A stretch of 8,609 nucleotides of DNA from CAKZYD01 sp039026755 (GTDB lineage Bacteria; Pseudomonadota; Alphaproteobacteria; Sphingomonadales; CAKZYD01): positions 1 through 8,609 of the forward strand of contig JBCCLR010000168.1 in NCBI GenBank assembly GCA_039026755.1, in the 5' to 3' direction. Below are positions 5,974 through 8,609 of this stretch, piece by piece. The notes under the pieces were generated by a model, which had not been told where the DNA came from, made no database searches, and was given only the letters and a program-made list of their open reading frames with translations. Made by a program: the position numbers and the translations under genes. Positions within the stretch are counted from its first letter, which is position 1. Each line of letters opens with the position of its first letter.

Positions 5974-6498
5974 ATGTCCCGTACCGCAATGATGATGACT
6001 GCCGTTGTTGCTCTATTGAGCACGCCAGCATGGGCACAGGATGCGCCACGTGTTGAAGGCGCGCCAGTGCTGGATGAAGACATCCGTCAGCAAATTCAAG
6101 AAATTAGGCAAAATACCCGCGCTGAAAATGATGCGATCCGAGACGATATTGCGCCGGCCAAAGAGGAGATCCGAAGTCTGGCCGAGCCAGCGTTTACAGC
6201 GGCGCGGTCTGAAATCCAGCCAATTGTCGAAACCGCACGCACAGAGCAGCGCCGGCTGACCGATGCAGAGCGAGAAAGCGTTCGCACAAGCCTTCAAACG
6301 CTGCGCAGCGAAGTTGAAATGGCTGCGCCAGAACAGGCCGAAATCGTGCGTGCAGGCCGCACTGAAATTCGCGCCAATCGGCAAGCAGCGCGCGAAGACA
6401 TTCGCAGCCTTGTGCCTGAAGACGTAGCATCCGGGCGCGCTGCGGCGCGCCAAGACGGCGTGCGTGCGTGGCGCGCCCGGCGCCCAAACCGCAACTAG
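5974..6498 (+). CDS. Secreted helical protein built of 11-residue repeats
   Basis: I do not recognise a named family. The 174-residue product starts with a Sec signal peptide (MSRTAMMMTAVVALLSTPAWA, cleaved about 21/22 before QDAPRVEG). The mature chain is rich in Arg, Glu, Ala and Gln and should be almost all alpha helix. It follows an 11-residue period: Arg falls at 45, 56, 67, 78, 89, 100, 111, 133, 144 and 155, missing only at 122 (Ala). The residue before it is often Ile, Leu or Ala, and the position three after it is often Val, Ile or Ala. Hydrophobics spaced 3-4-4 fit a hendecad coiled coil or a long amphipathic helix. EEIRSL (64-69) and EDIRSL (141-146) lie exactly seven repeats apart. 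The tail after about 160 is very basic. There are no cysteines. It is probably periplasmic or envelope-associated, and is followed by tandem hairpins and a beta-barrel gene. Confidence 0.85.
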   Translation: MSRTAMMMTAVVALLSTPAWAQDAPRVEGAPVLDEDIRQQIQEIRQNTRAENDAIRDDIAPAKEEIRSLAEPAFTAARSEIQPIVETARTEQRRLTDAERESVRTSLQTLRSEVEMAAPEQAEIVRAGRTEIRANRQAAREDIRSLVPEDVASGRAAARQDGVRAWRARRPNRN

Positions 6499-6500
6499 AC

Positions 6501-6523
6501 ACCTAGAGCGATCCCCTCTAGGT
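6501..6523 (+). other. Perfect hairpin just after the repeat-protein gene
   Basis: ACCTAGAG (6501-6508) and CTCTAGGT (6516-6523) form an 8-bp perfect stem around a 7-base loop, starting two bases after the stop. The second arm's TCTAGGT recurs at 6567-6573 in front of the next gene, so the first arm has two possible partners. It could protect the upstream mRNA's 3' end or take part in a structural switch. Confidence 0.55.
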
Positions 6524-6524
6524 C

Positions 6525-6559
6525 TGCCCCAGCCACAAGCCCCGGCTGGGGCAACTTTT
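6525..6559 (+). terminator. Rho-independent-type terminator or attenuator
   Basis: TGCCCCAGCC (6525-6534) and GGCTGGGGCA (6544-6553) form a perfect 10-bp GC-rich stem around a 9-base loop; after AC comes TTTT (6556-6559). The stem is strong but the T-tract is short and offset by two bases, so partial readthrough is plausible. The barrel gene's ATG lies only 21 bases past the T-tract and I see no promoter in between. Confidence 0.7.
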
Positions 6560-6566
6560 GTGTTCA

Positions 6567-6573
6567 TCTAGGT
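6567..6573 (+). promoter_or_regulatory. Weak ribosome-binding site overlapping a repeated TCTAGGT
   Basis: TAGGT ends seven bases before the ATG at 6581 and is the only Shine-Dalgarno-like element there. It is part of TCTAGGT, an exact copy of 6517-6523, and is complementary to ACCTAGA at 6501-6507. Masking by that upstream arm is possible but unproven. Confidence 0.4.
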
Positions 6574-6580
6574 ATTTATC

Positions 6581-7438
6581 ATGCGTATTTTATGGCCAGT
6601 GCTTTGCGTTTGGCTCTTAAACAGCGCAGCACATGCGCAGGCTGTGTCATTCACCGCGGGCGCTGACTATTCCAATGGCGACTATGGCGCGGATGAAGAC
6701 ACTGACATCATTTTTGTGCCGGTCAGCGCGCGGCTTCGCTGGGAGAATGTGAGCGTTCGCATCAGCGTGCCCTATCTGTCCGTTGACGGCCCCGGTGATG
6801 TGATCCCCGGCGATGGCACACCCATCGTTACAGACCGCTGCGCCAGTATTCAGTTTACCCGGCCAGTGTTGTTTGAAAGATTTTGCCAGACCGAGGAGAA
6901 CGCCGCATCTGGCGATGATGGCCAAAGCTCAGGGCTTGGCGACATTGTGGTGGCGGCGAGCTACGCCTTGCCAGCCGACCTCACCGGCGACTTTGGCATA
7001 ACATTTGAAGGCCGCGTTAAATTGCCAACCGCAGACGTTGACGCTGCCCTTGGAACCGGCAAGACCGATTTCACAGTCGTTGTCGATGCCGCATGGTATG
7101 GCAGCACGATAACCCCCTTTGTCACATTGGGTTACCGCATCTTCGGCGACCCGACTTTTACAGATGACCTTGGCGACTTTACCGTGGATTTGGAAAATGG
7201 CTTTACCACTTCGGCCGGCCTAACGCTTCCTATTGGCGACAGCACCGCGCTGACATTTGCCTATGACTATTTGCAAAAGTCAGTTGATACGGCAGACAAT
7301 ATTCATGAACTCTACGGCGCAATCACCGCGCCGCTGAATGATGTATGGGGCATTACCGCTTACGGCGTCGCCGGCTTAACCGACGCCAGCGCAGACGTCG
7401 CGCTCGGCGTATCGCTGCGCTATCGTTTGGGCGGCTAG
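6581..7438 (+). CDS. Outer-membrane beta-barrel protein
   Basis: Probably a small outer-membrane barrel; substrate or partner unknown. The 285 residues begin with a Sec signal peptide (about 1-19, MRILWPVLCVWLLNSAAHA, then QAVSF). The rest is Gly/Asp/Thr-rich with alternating hydrophobic strands and turn motifs such as GADYSNGDYGADEDTD. Segments like SGLGDIVVAASYAL, FEGRVKLPTADVD and LGTGKTDFTVVVDAAW resemble the GLGD...KLPTGD...LGTG pattern of the MetA-pathway phenol-degradation-like outer-membrane family (PF13557), which I offer as a likely relation. Cys87 and Cys102 flank a probable extracellular loop and could form a disulfide. The chain ends SLRYRLGG rather than in a terminal Phe, unlike classic BamA-signal barrels. 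It follows the hendecad-repeat gene after tandem hairpins. Its stop overlaps the convergent DUF2244 stop by four bases. Confidence 0.85.
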   Translation: MRILWPVLCVWLLNSAAHAQAVSFTAGADYSNGDYGADEDTDIIFVPVSARLRWENVSVRISVPYLSVDGPGDVIPGDGTPIVTDRCASIQFTRPVLFERFCQTEENAASGDDGQSSGLGDIVVAASYALPADLTGDFGITFEGRVKLPTADVDAALGTGKTDFTVVVDAAWYGSTITPFVTLGYRIFGDPTFTDDLGDFTVDLENGFTTSAGLTLPIGDSTALTFAYDYLQKSVDTADNIHELYGAITAPLNDVWGITAYGVAGLTDASADVALGVSLRYRLGG

Positions 7439-7920
7439 CGCAGCAGCGCTTGCTTACGCCGCTCAAGACCGTCATTTATCAAATCAGCCACTTCAGCACG
7501 CTCGCGCGGCGGCAAAAACCGGCCCAGCTCCACCGCTGTGCCGCGATCACGCAGGCTAAGCCGAGCGTGATGTTCTTCCGGATCTTCCAATGAGACCTGA
7601 ACCCAGCTGGGATGCAAATTCCACGATTGCCGACGTTTGTTGGGGTAGGTACGTTCAACCGTCATCTCAGCGCGATCAAGCTGAATACGCTCATTTAACA
7701 GCGCGCTTTTATAGCTGGCTTTTAGCGCCCAATACAGCAGCGCCAGATCAAGCCCGAAAAAGCCCATGATCGGCCAAGCGCCCTTGAGATAAAAATATGT
7801 GCCCGCAACGAGGGAAAATAGGCCTGCAACCACCATGACCAGCAAAAAGCCGCGCGGCGACAGCGACCTGTTTGGTTTCAACGAGACATCAAGAAATGTG
7901 TTTGTGGGTGCGCTTTGCAT
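7435..7920 (-). CDS. DUF2244 family integral membrane protein
   Basis: A member of the DUF2244 family (PF10003), of unknown function and common in alphaproteobacteria. From the ATG at 7920 it has 161 residues, normal for the family. The N-terminus carries the signature LKPNRSLSPRGF (about 14-25), followed by two membrane helices, about 25-45 and 49-68, joined around GAWPIMGFFGLD. The C-terminal cytoplasmic part has the family pattern WNLHPSWVQVSLED, then LGRFLPPRERAEVADLI. The frame stays open upstream to ATG 7950 and TTG 7956. I chose 7920 because the family motif then lies at the usual distance from the N-terminus, but none of the starts has a clear Shine-Dalgarno. It is divergent from nth, and its stop codon overlaps that of the barrel gene. 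Confidence 0.9.
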   Translation of the reverse strand: MQSAPTNTFLDVSLKPNRSLSPRGFLLVMVVAGLFSLVAGTYFYLKGAWPIMGFFGLDLALLYWALKASYKSALLNERIQLDRAEMTVERTYPNKRRQSWNLHPSWVQVSLEDPEEHHARLSLRDRGTAVELGRFLPPRERAEVADLINDGLERRKQALLR

Positions 7921-8015
7921 GAGCGTGACGGTATGGGGAAAATACAGCATTTGCAAGCGCTAGGCTGTCGCAAGGGCATTTCCTTTCCAGATAAAACAGC
8001 ATACATTTGCCAGCA

Positions 8016-8609
8016 ATGCCAAGGATGAAAAAAAGCGATATCGAAGCTGCGTTTGAGCGGCTGGCAACAGCCATGCCCGAGCCGCGCACGGAACTCAATT
8101 ACGTCAACACCTACACGTTGCTGGTCGCGGTGGCTTTGTCGGCACAATCGACAGACGTGGGCGTGAATAAGGCGACTAAAGAGCTGTTTAAAACCGTGCA
8201 CACACCGCAAGCAATGCTCGAGCTTGGCGAAGCTGGCTTAAAGAAACATATCAAGACCATCGGGCTCTATAACTCCAAAGCCAAAAACGTAATGGCCGCA
8301 GCGCGCATTCTCATTGAAGAGCATGGCGGCGCGGTCCCTGAAGACCGCGAAGCGCTTGAGCGGCTGCCAGGCGTCGGGCGCAAGACGGCCAATGTGATTT
8401 TAAATATTGCCTTCGGCCATTCCACCTGCGCCGTCGATACTCATATTTTTCGCGTGTCTAACCGTATGGGCCTGGCACCAGGCAAGACGCCGCTGGCGGT
8501 CGAAAAAGCACTGATGAAACGAGTGCCTGAGCGCTATGGGTATTACGCGCACCACTGGCTCATCCTGCATGGCCGGTACACGTGTAAAGCGCGCACCCCG
8601 GCCTGCGAA
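8016..8609 (+). CDS. nth: Endonuclease III, 3' end cut off by the window edge
   Basis: A base-excision-repair DNA glycosylase/AP lyase that removes oxidised pyrimidines. The 198 visible residues align throughout with the well-known E. coli Nth pattern: LLVAVALSAQSTDVGVNKAT (36-55), TIGLYNSKAKN (81-91), and the helix-hairpin-helix LERLPGVGRKTANVILN (114-130), which contains the catalytic Lys123. The catalytic Asp141 is in VDTHIFRV (140-147), followed by HHWLILHGRYTC. The first two ligands of the 4Fe-4S cluster are visible as Cys190 and Cys197 with the expected six residues between; the other two lie past the edge, about 10-15 residues on. ATG 8016 and ATG 8025 are both possible starts and neither has a good Shine-Dalgarno. 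The region 7957-8015 contains a GATAAA (7990-7995) that could be a -10, with no clear -35. Confidence 0.96.
   Translation, partial: MPRMKKSDIEAAFERLATAMPEPRTELNYVNTYTLLVAVALSAQSTDVGVNKATKELFKTVHTPQAMLELGEAGLKKHIKTIGLYNSKAKNVMAAARILIEEHGGAVPEDREALERLPGVGRKTANVILNIAFGHSTCAVDTHIFRVSNRMGLAPGKTPLAVEKALMKRVPERYGYYAHHWLILHGRYTCKARTPACE

Noticed and set aside
6013..6567. 184-codon minus-strand open frame, plus shorter ones at 6194-6502 and 6294-6494
   Set aside because: They are antisense to the hendecad-repeat gene, which has a strong ribosome-binding site and signal peptide. The Arg/Ala/Cys-rich products look like shadows of the repeat.
7878..8210. 110-codon minus-strand open frame between DUF2244 and nth
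   Set aside because: It overlaps the well-conserved start of nth on the opposite strand and part of DUF2244 in another frame; its sequence resembles no known protein.
1..8609. Mobile element, defence system, CRISPR array or structural RNA genes
   Set aside because: I found no transposase, integrase, nuclease-helicase cluster, regular spaced direct repeats, or tRNA/rRNA-like sequence on either strand.

Overview
This window looks like a chromosomal stretch of a Gram-negative alphaproteobacterium with moderately high GC. The evidence is methylmalonyl-CoA epimerase, a DUF2244 membrane protein divergent from endonuclease III, Sec-dependent signal peptides and an outer-membrane beta-barrel. The order-level assignment is inference. 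I see no tRNA, rRNA, CRISPR array, insertion sequence or phage gene, and no gene-free stretch longer than about 180 bases.

Left part (1-3196): the 5' part of a methylmalonyl-CoA epimerase gene runs off the left edge on the minus strand. A short divergent region separates it from a 699-codon membrane-bound GGDEF-EAL protein with a PilJ-type periplasmic sensor domain. That gene converges on an uncharacterised soluble protein of about 190 residues on the minus strand.

Centre (3197-5868): a structured divergent intergenic region carries a 9/10 match to the CRP half-site consensus and several small hairpins. It precedes a secreted protein with one LamG/concanavalin-like domain and a long disordered tail, best started at a TTG codon at 3373. 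This gene ends at a TAG codon, but its frame continues for 21 more protein-like codons to a TAA, 15 bases before the next gene. That next gene encodes a Bcr/CflA-type MFS drug exporter.

Right part (5869-8609): a small secreted helical protein with an almost unbroken 11-residue (hendecad) repeat is followed by two tandem perfect hairpins, the second terminator-like, and then by an outer-membrane beta-barrel protein. A 7-base repeat allows the first hairpin arm to pair alternatively with the barrel gene's ribosome-binding region. The barrel gene's stop codon overlaps that of the convergent DUF2244 gene within one CTAG. Endonuclease III (nth) starts divergently and runs off the right edge.

Most of the window is ordinary chromosome: metabolism, c-di-GMP signalling, export and DNA repair. 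The most distinctive part is the pair at 5974-7438, a secreted hendecad-repeat helix plus a beta-barrel joined by an RNA-structured junction. It could be a small, undescribed envelope module, but a shared function is inference from adjacency only.
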